Source: Chitinophaga horti
Lineage (GTDB): Bacteria; Bacteroidota; Bacteroidia; Chitinophagales; Chitinophagaceae
Direction of reading: 5' to 3'
Assembly (NCBI RefSeq): GCF_022867795.2
Contig: NZ_CP107006.1
Coordinates: 4,712,001-4,776,000, forward strand
Length of the DNA: 64,000 nucleotides
In this document: positions 51,082 to 60,454 of the stretch, piece after piece
Layout: the number at the start of each line of letters is the position of its first letter
Numbering within the stretch: position 1 is the stretch's first letter
Made by a program: the position numbers and the translations under genes
Notes under the pieces: model-generated
Databases searched by the model: none
Told to the model about the DNA's origin: nothing
What the model saw: only the letters and a program-made list of their open reading frames with translations

Positions 51082-51372
51082 ATGAAAAACGTATTATTTG
51101 CTCTGGCTGTAGTTTGCACTGGTGTTGCTGCTACCGCAATGACTAAATCAAATGTCGCTCCCGGTGACCGTTATGTTCAGACTAGCCCAGGTGTATATAC
51201 CCTGCTGACTGGACCTTATCAGCCATCTCTCTACTGCAATGAGCAGGAAAATCCTTGTTCGTTTGTAGTTCCTGCTGGCGATAACACTGTTTATGGCAAT
51301 CAAATTTCTATTCAGACTGCCACAACCAAAAATTTCATCCCAGCTGATGAAGGTCTTTATATACAGCCTTAA
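51082..51372 (+). CDS. Secreted two-cysteine peptide, array member 6 (96 aa)
   Basis: Starts at the ATG at 51082, preceded by an A-rich leader with AAAGCAAAAA. Signal peptide about 1-19 (A-A-T-A), then A-P-G-D-R-Y-V-Q-T-S-P-G-V-Y-T-L-L-T-G-P-Y, S-L-Y-C52, six residues, C59-S-F, G-D-N-T-V-Y-G, I-S-I-Q-T-A and a final G-L-Y. The upstream in-frame extension to 51007 is not part of the family. It ends 10 bases before a bidirectional terminator shared with the convergent tlpA-type gene. Confidence 0.82.
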   Translation: MKNVLFALAVVCTGVAATAMTKSNVAPGDRYVQTSPGVYTLLTGPYQPSLYCNEQENPCSFVVPAGDNTVYGNQISIQTATTKNFIPADEGLYIQP

Positions 51373-51382
51373 TCAGAAATTG

Positions 51383-51413
51383 AAAAAAAGGGCTGCTATG
51401 GCAGCCCTTTTTT
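51383..51413. terminator. Perfect bidirectional terminator between peptide array and TlpA operon
   Basis: AAAAAAAGGGCTGC (51383-51396) and GCAGCCCTTTTTT (51401-51413) form a perfect stem with a 4-base loop, and both strands carry a T-run after it. It ends the peptide array on the plus strand and the sigma/FecR/SusCD/TlpA operon on the minus strand. Confidence 0.93.
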
Positions 51414-52910
51414 CATCATTTCATTTATTGCCTGATCAATGACAGCATTAAGTTTCATCAAATCGAACAAAGGAGGTGCAGATTCATACATTTGACCTTC
51501 CTTAACGATCATAACGGTTGGAAATGAAGTGATTCCATATGCATTGATTAGCGGATGGCGGCCATTCTCGCCAGTCGCCTGAGGACTCGCTAAGAGATTT
51601 AAGGATTTAGCCGTTGTATATAAACCAGACTTGATACTTTTCAACCACTTCTGCTTATCCCGATCGATAGATACGGTCACAAAAACGACATTTGAGTCTT
51701 TTTCATACCTTTTGTGAAATGGTTCAAGATATTTCTTCAAAGAGGCGCAATTCGAGCAGCCAGTATACCAGAAATCAATAAACAATACTTTCTTTCGAAG
51801 ATTATCAAGAGTAACAATATTTCCCTTATCATCCTCCAGACTGAATGGAAAAAATGGCTGTCCACGATTCAATTTGAAAATTGCCTTCTCGATTAAGTCT
51901 CTGTACGAAGCATTTTGAATCAATTGTCTAGATTCTTTTGCATAAGACAAAACACCCGGAACCTGAGAGTAATTTAACACAAAAAGTGCAAATAGCTTAT
52001 CTCTAATTAACCCGTTGTAATTTAACTTGATATCATTAAATATGGGTTGCAGATACGCTCCAACATTCAAATCCCCCATTGCATTCCGTAACGATATCAT
52101 TCGGAATAGAAAATCCGTATAGATAGGTGCACCGACTAATATGCTTTCATCAAACTTCGGTAAACTATACTCTAGATTTCTAAAAACTGTCCTCTGAACA
52201 AATGCTTGAATCGCATCCGTGGGATAAATTGTAGTAATCATCGATCTAAACTGTAGAAAATACCTTGAACCATAACAGTTTGCAACCAGTGTGTCTGCGA
52301 ACATTCGGCCAATTACTTTAACATACTTTTTTACGACTAGGAGCCGCAAATTCAAAATAGAATCCTCCTTTTCATCTCTGAACTCAAATAAACTATCCCA
52401 TTTTCCTTCAGAAGCCAACTTTGTAAGCTTATCATTATCGTCGGTCGTGTTGTACTCAATCCTGTGCACGTCATCTTGGCACTGTAGCCGATGAAATTGT
52501 GATCCTGAAAATACTATTTTATTTTCAAATATTTTCATATCTATAACTGTGCGACCATCAACTTGAACAATATACACTTTATCAATGAAAGTCCAGACCT
52601 TATTTGCCGCGTCAGCGGTACAACCATAGGTTAGATAGACAATTCCCTTCTTATGCGGTATTACAACCTCAAAATCTTCATTGTATTTGAGTTCTACTGT
52701 ATATTTCGGAGGATTCGCAGTGAGTCGGTTTGCCGCTAGACTTGAAACATAAAAACGCAATTCAAATTTTTGATTTGGATTATTCGCCAACGATGGTTCT
52801 ACAACTTTTCCTTTAAGTATAAGTTCCGCTTGCGAAGTATCGAGATTGCTCAGTTTTCCATAGGCTAGTAGCTGGCTTAAAACCAACAACAGCATTATAA
52901 TTAATCTCAT
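51396..52910 (-). CDS. TlpA-type thioredoxin-fold protein, last gene of the SusCD operon
   Basis: A 504-residue exported protein. Signal peptide about 1-18 (L-L-A-Y-G), a long unrecognised region (about 20-355), then a thioredoxin-like domain (about 358-500) with F-W-Y-T-G-C-S-N-C-A-S (Cys 385 and Cys 388) and the cis-Pro at S-F-P-T (Pro 464). It is a periplasmic or surface thiol oxidoreductase of the TlpA/ResA type. It starts two bases after the SusD stop, so it belongs to the SusCD operon, and its substrates may be the secreted two-Cys proteins that converge on it. Confidence 0.88.
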   Translation of the reverse strand: MRLIIMLLLVLSQLLAYGKLSNLDTSQAELILKGKVVEPSLANNPNQKFELRFYVSSLAANRLTANPPKYTVELKYNEDFEVVIPHKKGIVYLTYGCTADAANKVWTFIDKVYIVQVDGRTVIDMKIFENKIVFSGSQFHRLQCQDDVHRIEYNTTDDNDKLTKLASEGKWDSLFEFRDEKEDSILNLRLLVVKKYVKVIGRMFADTLVANCYGSRYFLQFRSMITTIYPTDAIQAFVQRTVFRNLEYSLPKFDESILVGAPIYTDFLFRMISLRNAMGDLNVGAYLQPIFNDIKLNYNGLIRDKLFALFVLNYSQVPGVLSYAKESRQLIQNASYRDLIEKAIFKLNRGQPFFPFSLEDDKGNIVTLDNLRKKVLFIDFWYTGCSNCASLKKYLEPFHKRYEKDSNVVFVTVSIDRDKQKWLKSIKSGLYTTAKSLNLLASPQATGENGRHPLINAYGITSFPTVMIVKEGQMYESAPPLFDLMKLNAVIDQAINEMMKKGLP

Positions 52911-52912
52911 AT

Positions 52913-54307
52913 CTACCGGATATTTTGGTTGATCTTACTTAAAACGATTTCGTTGTCTGGAATTGGAAAAACAAACTTAGGATCGTTAGCATCGAGTATA
53001 TAAGTCTTTCCATCAATAATTCTTTTGAGTGACATGATCCCTCCTGCGCTATTTAAACGCTTTACATCCTGCCACCTCGCTCCTCGCCAGACAAGTTCCT
53101 TTCGCCTCTCCAAAAGAATCATATTCAAAGCTTCATCTCTCGTCTGAGCTGACATGTCAATATACGGGGCTGCTGGATTTGTTGCACCAGGATTCCAGCG
53201 GTTAATGAGCAGCTGGTTCAAATAAGACATTGCGGTGGAAATATTTCCGTTTCGTGCCGCGCTTTCGGCTTTTATAAGATATACTTCATCCATCGCTAAT
53301 CCAGTGAAGGGTACTAGCCCTGGTCCGCCATACCCCCTTTTGAAATCATAGGTTCCATCACTTTGTCGTAAGAAAAATATGTTCAACCGAAGATCATTGG
53401 GACCATATAATGCGATTAATTCTGGACTGACTTTAATGTTCGCATTGTTACTGGAAGTAGAATACGTCCCGTTTCCAACCGCCTGGCTATGATAGATCTG
53501 CTCGCCATGATTTAAAGCAAACGGAGCATTAGAGGTCTTTGAAAGACTGTTGTAGTTGAGCAACCTGTTATTTAGTTGCAAACAACTATCTGCGTATAGC
53601 TCTGCAAGTTTATAATGCTCCATTGTTAAATAAACTTTCGCCAATAACGCGTATGCAGCGTACTTCGAAGGTCGTGTTTTAGTTGCTGCTACTTCGACGT
53701 TCAGCGACGGGATTGCCGCATTCAAATCATTTATGATTTGACTATAAGTTTGTTCAACCGATGATCGTGGAAGCACTTCGTCTATCGACGGCTTAACGCG
53801 CAAAGGAATACCCAAATCCGAAGCTGCTGTTGATTTTGAATAGGATTTAGAGAAGTTCGACACGAGATCAAAATAGGCATAAGCTCGAACAAATAGCGCC
53901 CATCCGTTGGTATACTTCCAGTTCAATTCACTCTGAGGAGTTGTGACGATTGTTTGAAGACCGGCCAGTACATTGTTCGCATAAAATATAGCGGTGTATG
54001 GGAGGTTCCAATTATCTGAGTTTTCCCCTTCGAACAGATCAGCTGCCCAAATGTAGGAGTTTCTTGAAACAGTTGGAGCGGCTTTCCAAGTATCATTATT
54101 TGAAAACTCGTACTCATCGCCTCCAAGAATACCTAATCCCGAAGTAGCATTGATTGCCGAATTATTATCCAGCAATTTCTGAAATTCGTCCAAAGTTCTG
54201 GGTTGTACAATTTCAGAACTTGGTTTTTCCTCCAAAAAGTCCTTCCCACATCCCGTGAGCATAATACAGCTAAAAACGCAGGCTAAAACTATATGTATCT
54301 TTTTCAT
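52913..54307 (-). CDS. SusD/RagB-family outer-membrane lipoprotein
   Basis: A 464-residue surface lipoprotein: signal peptide with lipobox L-T-G-C (lipid Cys about 20), then the SusD helical TPR-like frame with F-L-E-E-K-P-S-S at the start and the R-R-K-E-L-V-W-R-G-A-R-W-Q-D-V-K-R stretch near the C-terminus, the clearest SusD signature. It captures the ligand and closes the SusC barrel. I chose the ATG at 54307; an upstream frame to 54346 lies in SusC. It starts 10 bases after the SusC stop. Its length is at the short end of the family. Confidence 0.93.
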   Translation of the reverse strand: MKKIHIVLACVFSCIMLTGCGKDFLEEKPSSEIVQPRTLDEFQKLLDNNSAINATSGLGILGGDEYEFSNNDTWKAAPTVSRNSYIWAADLFEGENSDNWNLPYTAIFYANNVLAGLQTIVTTPQSELNWKYTNGWALFVRAYAYFDLVSNFSKSYSKSTAASDLGIPLRVKPSIDEVLPRSSVEQTYSQIINDLNAAIPSLNVEVAATKTRPSKYAAYALLAKVYLTMEHYKLAELYADSCLQLNNRLLNYNSLSKTSNAPFALNHGEQIYHSQAVGNGTYSTSSNNANIKVSPELIALYGPNDLRLNIFFLRQSDGTYDFKRGYGGPGLVPFTGLAMDEVYLIKAESAARNGNISTAMSYLNQLLINRWNPGATNPAAPYIDMSAQTRDEALNMILLERRKELVWRGARWQDVKRLNSAGGIMSLKRIIDGKTYILDANDPKFVFPIPDNEIVLSKINQNIR

Positions 54308-54317
54308 GTTTTCTGAA

Positions 54318-57300
54318 TTAAAATGTTGCTTTGAAACCGACTGCAAACGTAGTTGGCATTGGATATCCGGTCTGCACTTCAGGATCTAAAATATCATTGC
54401 TCTTCCTCCAAATAACTCCTACGTTGCTTACATATCCGTAAACATTAATATCTCGAACAAGAAGCTTAGGAAATTGATTCTTAGAGATAGTATAGTTAGC
54501 TTGTATGTCTTGTATACGGACATGGTCGCCACGTTCAATCAAATGATCTGAATAGGTGTAAAAGTTAGTTCTTCCGATATTATTTGGATAAATTAATGCA
54601 GGTACATTCGTCGTCAATTCATCTCCAGGCTTTTGCCATCTGTTTTCATAGTCGGGTTGCTTGAACACGATTGTAGAGCCATAGATAGAACCATTATTTA
54701 AAGAGTTACGACGAAAATAATAATTCATTTTATAGATCAAGTTCACCGATACCTCCAATCCCTTAAAAGAAAAGGTATTTCTTAAGCTCCCGAATGTTAT
54801 GGGAGTTCCTGAACCAACGAAATTCAAATCAGAGCGATTACTCGAGTTCCGAATCGCTGTATAATCCTTGACGATTGCATTGGCAAGATACCCTTGTGGA
54901 CTTCCGGTCCCATCCAAGCCCGCCCAGCGGTAGCCGAAAAGGGCATTAATTGGATATCCCTTAAGTGGTGTTAATGAACCGAGCGTGCTTGTAACAACGG
55001 TATTATTTGTACCCGTTTCTACTTTATAATCGGTGATTTCATCTTTAACTTGATTGAAAATGAAAGTAGTTGACCACCTTATTGCGCGATCTATATTTAA
55101 AGATGTCAATTGAACATCAATGCCGCGAGTTCTTGTGTCAGCTGTATTACCTATAAATTGAGACACGCCAGTCTGCGGGGCAATAGGACTGGTACCTATC
55201 AAATCAGTGCCATCCTTGGCGAAAAACTCAATGCTTCCGGAAATAACGTCATTCTTTGTAGAGAAGTTTAAACCCACATTTTTATTTTTCACTCTCTCCC
55301 ACCGCAAAAAATCATTAGGAGGATTAATAATGTTGTAATACAATGTATTGGTATAAGGGTTAATAAGGGAGGGAGCAGCCGTCAAATATGCCGAAACGGA
55401 ATTATTGATGTTTCCATTATAGCCGTAGGTTGCCCTTAACTTTAATAAATTTAACCACGGCAGACTCACGAATTTTTCATTTAGTACACTCCAGGACAGA
55501 CCAATTGACCAAAGCGGCACCCCTTTTTGGTTCGCCTTAACGCCAAAAAGGTTCGACTCGTCTTTTCTGAAGCTTCCAGATATTGTATACCGGCGGTCAT
55601 AAGTGTACAATCCGTTGGCATAATAAGATATGTATTTGTCCGTGGTCTTGTACTGCCTATTTCCGGAAGGAATTTGAGCTACTGCTCCATTGTAGTAATT
55701 CGGAAATAAAGTTACGTAGTCAACTGGCACATTCGTCTCAGTCGAGAAATTGTATCCATACAGAGTATTCGTCCTAACTTCTTTATAAGAATCATCCCTT
55801 GCTTCATATCCGGCAAGAAAATTAATCATATGGATGCGATCAAACTCCTCATTGAAATTCAATTGAACCCTCCCATAATTTGATTCACGTAATGAAGATG
55901 ACGGTACAACAATACCACCTAAAGGCACAGGACGAACTATAGCACTCCCTCCTATTGAAGTGTATGAATTTATGAGGTTCCTTACGTAAAAAGAATTTTC
56001 GCTATAACTATCCTGAGCGGTACGGCTAGCATTATAATATTGATAGTTTGCACTCAGGTTTAACGACTTTATGATCTGGTAATTTGCACCGACATTTATA
56101 CGATAGTCAACTAAAGTGGCGTTTGACTGAGCATATTTATTTGTAAAATCATCCAGCGGCCGATAGTTCCAATCCAGAAGCCGCCCTCTTCCGGCTGTAT
56201 CGGTATACGAAGATCTCAAACCACCTGCAATTACAATGGACCGATGCCCACCGTCAGAATTAGTGAGTTCTTCATAGGGTAAGTTGCCAATTCGGCTGTT
56301 TAAATCGTTGTTTGTAAAATTTGACTTTGAAAATGTTATGTCAGGATTAATAGTTATTTTTTTGCTGAGCAAATAATGACTACTGTTAGCCTTAAGGGTG
56401 ATTCTTTCGTCTGACTGAGCAACAAGATTAGGCCTGTTACGATCATAGCCCGCAGAGAAGTAATAAGATTGATTGGCGCCTCCCCCGGTAATGTCGAAAA
56501 TGTAATGTTCCCTCACTGACTTTCGATAATAATAATCTGACTGGTCATCCCGGTAATCGACTGCTCTAAGACGATCAATTTCACGCATCCCTTGATCTTT
56601 ATAAGAAGGTTCTGTTTTAATCCTCTGCAAAATTGAAACGACTGGAGAAAGAGCTCCGTACTCATTGTCGATCGTACTAGTGTAAGCACCGTTGTTGAAG
56701 AGGTATGTTTCAACATCTATAAATTCGCTGGACGACAATTGTGGTTCGTACCACAGGTCTGGCTTTCCTGCGATTGTCAGATCGCTCTTTATGGAAACCG
56801 TTGGTTTCAAGTTTAGTTTCCCCTTTTTGGTTGTTATGACGATCACGCCATTGCCGGCTCTAACACCCCAGATGGCTGCGGCGCCAGCATCTTTTAGTAC
56901 AGTAACACTTTCAATCATATCGGGATTGATCGTATTTAAATCACCTTCGAAGGGGAAATTATCTACGACGATCAACGGCTTCGTACTTGAAAAAATTGTA
57001 CTCCTTCCGCGAACGCTGATGCCTAAACTGTTACCTGTTTGATTGCTGACAAGCAGGCCATTTGTCACGCCATTTAAGCGCGATAAAATATCTGCGGATA
57101 CAGTCCTATTCAGTAATTTATTATCAACCAACGTTACGGACCCCGTAGCTCGTTCTGGGGACAAATTCTGGTAACCCGTTGAAATTTCGACGCCTTTAAT
57201 TTCTATGACAGATGGCTTGATGATGGCATTGTAAGTGGTGGTATTGGATGCATCGAGAATATAGGTTTCATAACCTACTGAAGAAATCGAGATTTTAACA

Positions 57301-57863
57301 TTTTTTGATGGGATGTTCAATTCATAGATACCCTGGGCGTTCGTATAAGTCCCAATCTTCGTACCAATGACACGTACGGACGCACCATCCACTGGCTTAC
57401 CGTCGAGGTCTTCTACTTTTCCCCTGATCTTTATAGGTGAGGTATCCAGCATCACGGGTGCAAGTGGTTTAGCTGCTTTATATTCGCTGATCACGACATA
57501 CTTATCATTTACCTGATAAGTCAGTGGTAATCCTTTCAGGCCGTTGGATAAGGCGGTTTGTATGGTTACATCAACTAAATTGACGCTCGTTCTGAAGCTC
57601 CTTCCAATATCGCTTTTGTAACTAAAGACATATCCGGTCTGTCGCTCGATATCTTCAAACAATTTTTCCAGGGTAACATTATTGGCCTTCAGCGTGATCC
57701 GCTGGGCGTTTGCATTTCCAAATGCATGGATGCAGATCATAAACATAAGTAAAGAGAATACCTGTAATCGCATAATGATCTTGGTTATTTGCCGATTTTT
57801 AAAAAAATACAGCTTCGTCTCTTTCCTTGCAGGACAAAGGAAAGTACATGTAAAAATTTTCAT
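54318..57863 (-). CDS. SusC/RagA-family TonB-linked outer-membrane protein with STN domain
   Basis: A 1181-residue SusC homologue. Signal region up to about residue 53 (N-A-N-A-Q), STN domain (about 55-125, with L-E-K-L-F-E-D-I-E-R-Q-T-G-Y-V-F-S-Y) that contacts FecR, CarboxypepD_reg-like domain (about 145-225, with V-D-G-A-S-V-R-V-I-G-T), plug with S-V-R-G-R-S-T-I and I-E-S-V-T-V-L-K-D-A-G-A-A-A-I-W-G-V-R-A, and a long barrel. The STN domain links it to the FecR/sigma pair upstream, so it senses its ligand and signals its own expression. It could start at 57773 (M-R-L-Q), but many STN-type SusC proteins have a long charged leader, so I keep 57863. Confidence 0.93.
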   Translation of the reverse strand: MKIFTCTFLCPARKETKLYFFKNRQITKIIMRLQVFSLLMFMICIHAFGNANAQRITLKANNVTLEKLFEDIERQTGYVFSYKSDIGRSFRTSVNLVDVTIQTALSNGLKGLPLTYQVNDKYVVISEYKAAKPLAPVMLDTSPIKIRGKVEDLDGKPVDGASVRVIGTKIGTYTNAQGIYELNIPSKNVKISISSVGYETYILDASNTTTYNAIIKPSVIEIKGVEISTGYQNLSPERATGSVTLVDNKLLNRTVSADILSRLNGVTNGLLVSNQTGNSLGISVRGRSTIFSSTKPLIVVDNFPFEGDLNTINPDMIESVTVLKDAGAAAIWGVRAGNGVIVITTKKGKLNLKPTVSIKSDLTIAGKPDLWYEPQLSSSEFIDVETYLFNNGAYTSTIDNEYGALSPVVSILQRIKTEPSYKDQGMREIDRLRAVDYRDDQSDYYYRKSVREHYIFDITGGGANQSYYFSAGYDRNRPNLVAQSDERITLKANSSHYLLSKKITINPDITFSKSNFTNNDLNSRIGNLPYEELTNSDGGHRSIVIAGGLRSSYTDTAGRGRLLDWNYRPLDDFTNKYAQSNATLVDYRINVGANYQIIKSLNLSANYQYYNASRTAQDSYSENSFYVRNLINSYTSIGGSAIVRPVPLGGIVVPSSSLRESNYGRVQLNFNEEFDRIHMINFLAGYEARDDSYKEVRTNTLYGYNFSTETNVPVDYVTLFPNYYNGAVAQIPSGNRQYKTTDKYISYYANGLYTYDRRYTISGSFRKDESNLFGVKANQKGVPLWSIGLSWSVLNEKFVSLPWLNLLKLRATYGYNGNINNSVSAYLTAAPSLINPYTNTLYYNIINPPNDFLRWERVKNKNVGLNFSTKNDVISGSIEFFAKDGTDLIGTSPIAPQTGVSQFIGNTADTRTRGIDVQLTSLNIDRAIRWSTTFIFNQVKDEITDYKVETGTNNTVVTSTLGSLTPLKGYPINALFGYRWAGLDGTGSPQGYLANAIVKDYTAIRNSSNRSDLNFVGSGTPITFGSLRNTFSFKGLEVSVNLIYKMNYYFRRNSLNNGSIYGSTIVFKQPDYENRWQKPGDELTTNVPALIYPNNIGRTNFYTYSDHLIERGDHVRIQDIQANYTISKNQFPKLLVRDINVYGYVSNVGVIWRKSNDILDPEVQTGYPMPTTFAVGFKATF

Positions 57864-57935
57864 ACTTTTACGTCAGTTTGGTTGTTTTAAATTAGGTTCC
57901 TTGCTGGGACATTTTTTAAAGGCCAAATGCATTAT

Positions 57936-57965
57936 GCCGAAGAGCGGGTGAGATCGCTTTTCGGC
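57936..57965. promoter_or_regulatory. Hairpin in the fecR-susC intergenic region
   Basis: GCCGAAGAGCG (57936-57946) pairs with CGCTTTTCGGC (57955-57965), an 11-base stem with one wobble pair and an 8-base loop. It lies in the 195-base spacer between fecR and susC, within the likely leader of susC. No T-run follows it on the operon strand, so it is a candidate mRNA structure, not a terminator of the operon. Confidence 0.5.
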
Positions 57966-58058
57966 TTTTATATTCAGCCTGGTCGTGTTTCAATGACAAT
58001 CTGTTTCTGTTTTCGAACTCCTTTCTTCTTAGTATATGGTCGTGTTTTATCTATGTAT

Positions 58059-59189
58059 TTACTGATAGCCGATAACTGTTAAAGTCTTTTCTCCATTATT
58101 TTTTTCGGTAAGCTTAAAATCTATATCTAAGTCACCTAATGCTTTCAAAAATTGAGTCAATGGTACCGAGCGGGGGATCGCAAACGTGATCTGCCTGCTA
58201 CTGATGCTTCCACTATAAACTACGTCCAGATCGTACCAACGCCCGGCTTCTCTCAATATCTCCTTTAGCTGAGCATCTTTGAATCTGATGATGCCCTTCC
58301 TCCAGGAGGCGGAATGGGTCGGAGCTTCGCCGATGGTAAACTCTTCGGCAGATAGAAAGGCCTGCTGTCCAGGTTTTAGCAATTGCTTCGCACGGCCATT
58401 CCCAATTCTTACGCTCCCTTCCAATAGCACGGTCTTTATACCAGGTTCATCGGAATAAGCATTAACATTGAACTTAGTGCCAAGCACTTCGATCACCTGG
58501 CCAGCTGATTTTACAATAAAAGGTTTATGCGACATCCGGGTCACTTCAAAATAACATTCTCCGGTGGTAGTAACTTCTCGTATCCCTGAATTGAATTTTA
58601 CAGGGAATGAGATAGATGATGCAGCATTCAGCCACACTTTAGTGCCATCAGATAATGTGACTTGATAGCTTCCTCCCCGCGGCGTTTCCACGGTGTTTAT
58701 AGTGCGCGTATTGGCACTGGCAGACTCAACATCAGCCATATCGTAAACAAGCGTACCTGATGAATCCTTGTAGATTTTAACACCGGCTTCGGTGGCAATT
58801 TTGCTTCCGTTAGTCGTATCCAAGTATACCTTTTTCCCATTCGATAAAACGAGAAAAGCCTGGTTTTTTCCAGGAGCAACATTTGTGATAATGATTGGTT
58901 CTGTAGGTGAAATTCGATGGTTGGATTTAAAGACAAATACTGCAAAAACTAAAACTGCAGCAGCCGATGAATAGTACGCAATGCGGCGAACGCGTCTTAA
59001 CATCGTTTGCTTCCGAATCGCCGCATTTAGAACTGTCCACACTTCCGTTTCGGCATACGCTTCACCTTCGGTTTGAGCTTTGGGATTTCCATCAGGGCCA
59101 AACAAGGTCATTTCGACAAACTCGACTTGATCGGGAGTGCATTCACCCCGAGCGTATAGTTCCAGTAATTTTCTTATCTCTTTATCCAT
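58059..59189 (-). CDS. FecR-family anti-sigma regulator
   Basis: A 376-residue anti-sigma factor. N-terminal cytoplasmic region (about 1-85), one membrane segment (about 88-105, I-A-Y-Y-S-S-A-A-A-V-L-V-F-A), then the periplasmic FecR domain (about 165-270, with V-E-T-P-R-G-G-S-Y-Q-V-T-L-S-D-G-T-K-V-W-L-N-A-A-S) and a C-terminal DUF4974 domain (from about 305, I-I-R-F-K-D-A-Q-L-K-E-I-L-R). It holds the sigma factor until the STN domain of SusC signals substrate. It is 176 bases after the sigma gene and 195 bases before susC. Standard length. Confidence 0.94.
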   Translation of the reverse strand: MDKEIRKLLELYARGECTPDQVEFVEMTLFGPDGNPKAQTEGEAYAETEVWTVLNAAIRKQTMLRRVRRIAYYSSAAAVLVFAVFVFKSNHRISPTEPIIITNVAPGKNQAFLVLSNGKKVYLDTTNGSKIATEAGVKIYKDSSGTLVYDMADVESASANTRTINTVETPRGGSYQVTLSDGTKVWLNAASSISFPVKFNSGIREVTTTGECYFEVTRMSHKPFIVKSAGQVIEVLGTKFNVNAYSDEPGIKTVLLEGSVRIGNGRAKQLLKPGQQAFLSAEEFTIGEAPTHSASWRKGIIRFKDAQLKEILREAGRWYDLDVVYSGSISSRQITFAIPRSVPLTQFLKALGDLDIDFKLTEKNNGEKTLTVIGYQ

Positions 59190-59365
59190 GTAGGTTCAAT
59201 TGCAACAGCCCTATATTATATTATACATCTGAGGAGACGTTGGGATGTAAAAAAATTAAAAAAATAACGTTGACGAATAAACGACGCAACGCCGAAAAGC
59301 AGACCAGTCGGCCTGCGTGATTTATATGTGATGTCTAAGCTTTCGTGGAATTGTTTTGAGCTAGA

Positions 59366-59935
59366 TTAGAAAAAGCAACGTAATCCTACTCCCATTATTT
59401 TTAAACGTTGAAGTGCTTTTCTTATATTATCTCTCACGGTATTGTAGGGTATATTGTTTTCTTGACTAATAACCGAATGGGACTTGTCTTCAAAACGGCT
59501 TTGAATAAAAACGTCCCTAACTTTAGGTTTCATTTTCTGAAGCGCACTCGCAATTGATTCCTCCAGCTCCTGAAGTAATATCCTATTCTCCGTATCATTA
59601 TGTCCTTCAGAAAATGTGGCTTTCAGATGATCAAAATAATTATGATCATTGCTCGTCTTTAATGTGATCCGTGTCGATTTATGAAATATCAACCTGTACA
59701 GATAAGCCAACAACTTACCATCATGTATATCGATGGTCTTCCGCTTTTCCCATAAGTGCATGTATACGTCCTGAGTCAAATCCCTAGCATGCTCTTCATC
59801 ACTGGTAAGTCTCAATGCACGTCGATATAAAAGCACGTTGTGGCGATTATACAATTCGGCATAAGCCTGCTGATCAGCATTTTCTTTCAAAAGCTGAAAT
59901 AATTGCGAATCAGTAAGTTTATCAATTGAACTCAT
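59366..59935 (-). CDS. ECF RNA polymerase sigma factor
   Basis: A 189-residue sigma factor with region 2 (about 24-90; A-R-D-L-T-Q-D-V-Y-M-H-L-W-E-K-R) and region 4 (about 130-182; M-K-P-K-V-R-D-V-F, V-I-S-Q-E-N-N-I-P-Y-N-T-V-R-D-N-I-R-K-A-L), the FecI-like arrangement. It directs transcription of the fecR/SusCD/TlpA operon downstream. It is the first gene of the operon and has its own promoter. The C-terminus ends with R-C-F-F. Confidence 0.94.
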   Translation of the reverse strand: MSSIDKLTDSQLFQLLKENADQQAYAELYNRHNVLLYRRALRLTSDEEHARDLTQDVYMHLWEKRKTIDIHDGKLLAYLYRLIFHKSTRITLKTSNDHNYFDHLKATFSEGHNDTENRILLQELEESIASALQKMKPKVRDVFIQSRFEDKSHSVISQENNIPYNTVRDNIRKALQRLKIMGVGLRCFF

Positions 59936-59979
59936 ACACGCTATCCTGAAGGCGCATTCACACGATTAATTAAACATAT

Positions 59980-60010
59980 CAAATATATGTTTAATGTAAA
60001 ACATTTGCAA
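59980..60010 (-). promoter_or_regulatory. Bacteroidota-type promoter for the sigma factor gene
   Basis: On the minus strand TTG (60010-60008) and TATATTTG (59987-59980, consensus TAnnTTTG) are separated by 20 bases, about 45 bases before the start codon at 59935. Confidence 0.65.
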
Positions 60011-60454
60011 GGATAAGTGTCACATAGTAAATCGGAGATCGGGGGCAAACCAGGTTGAAATAGTTGGTTGTTGGTACTATTACTAATATACAAAGAGCAA
60101 TAATACCGCAGGCCGAAAGATATTAACTGTTAAATTGACATCAAAACAAACAGCAAATTTTTAGATTATTTTTAAATATATCATAGTCTGCTGGCGACTC
60201 GCATGAGGATTTCTCAGTCAAGTCAACCGAAATTTAACATTTGTCAAATTTCAATCTACTGCGATACGATCGCGCTTTCATAGGTGTTTTACTAAAATTA
60301 CGCCCGAAAAGATTGTTAGCAGGCTGTTAATCCATCACAAGTAGCACATCAGTATCGATCCAGAAGAATGTCGAAAAGCATTACATTGCGGTAATAACTG
60401 TTACAAAAAACATCCCAGCAATCGATAAGATTCTTCTCACTAAAATTTCACCCA
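60011..60454. other. 444-base gap between the sigma gene and the SH3 gene
   Basis: AT-rich intergenic sequence between divergent genes. It must hold the promoter of the SH3 gene. I found no coding frame, RNA gene or clear inverted repeat. Confidence 0.45.

Noticed and set aside
48543-51372. Tandem repeats that could be read as a CRISPR or minisatellite array
   Set aside because: Units are about 300-400 bases, encode signal-peptide proteins with codon structure and diverge at synonymous positions. They are tandem paralogous genes.
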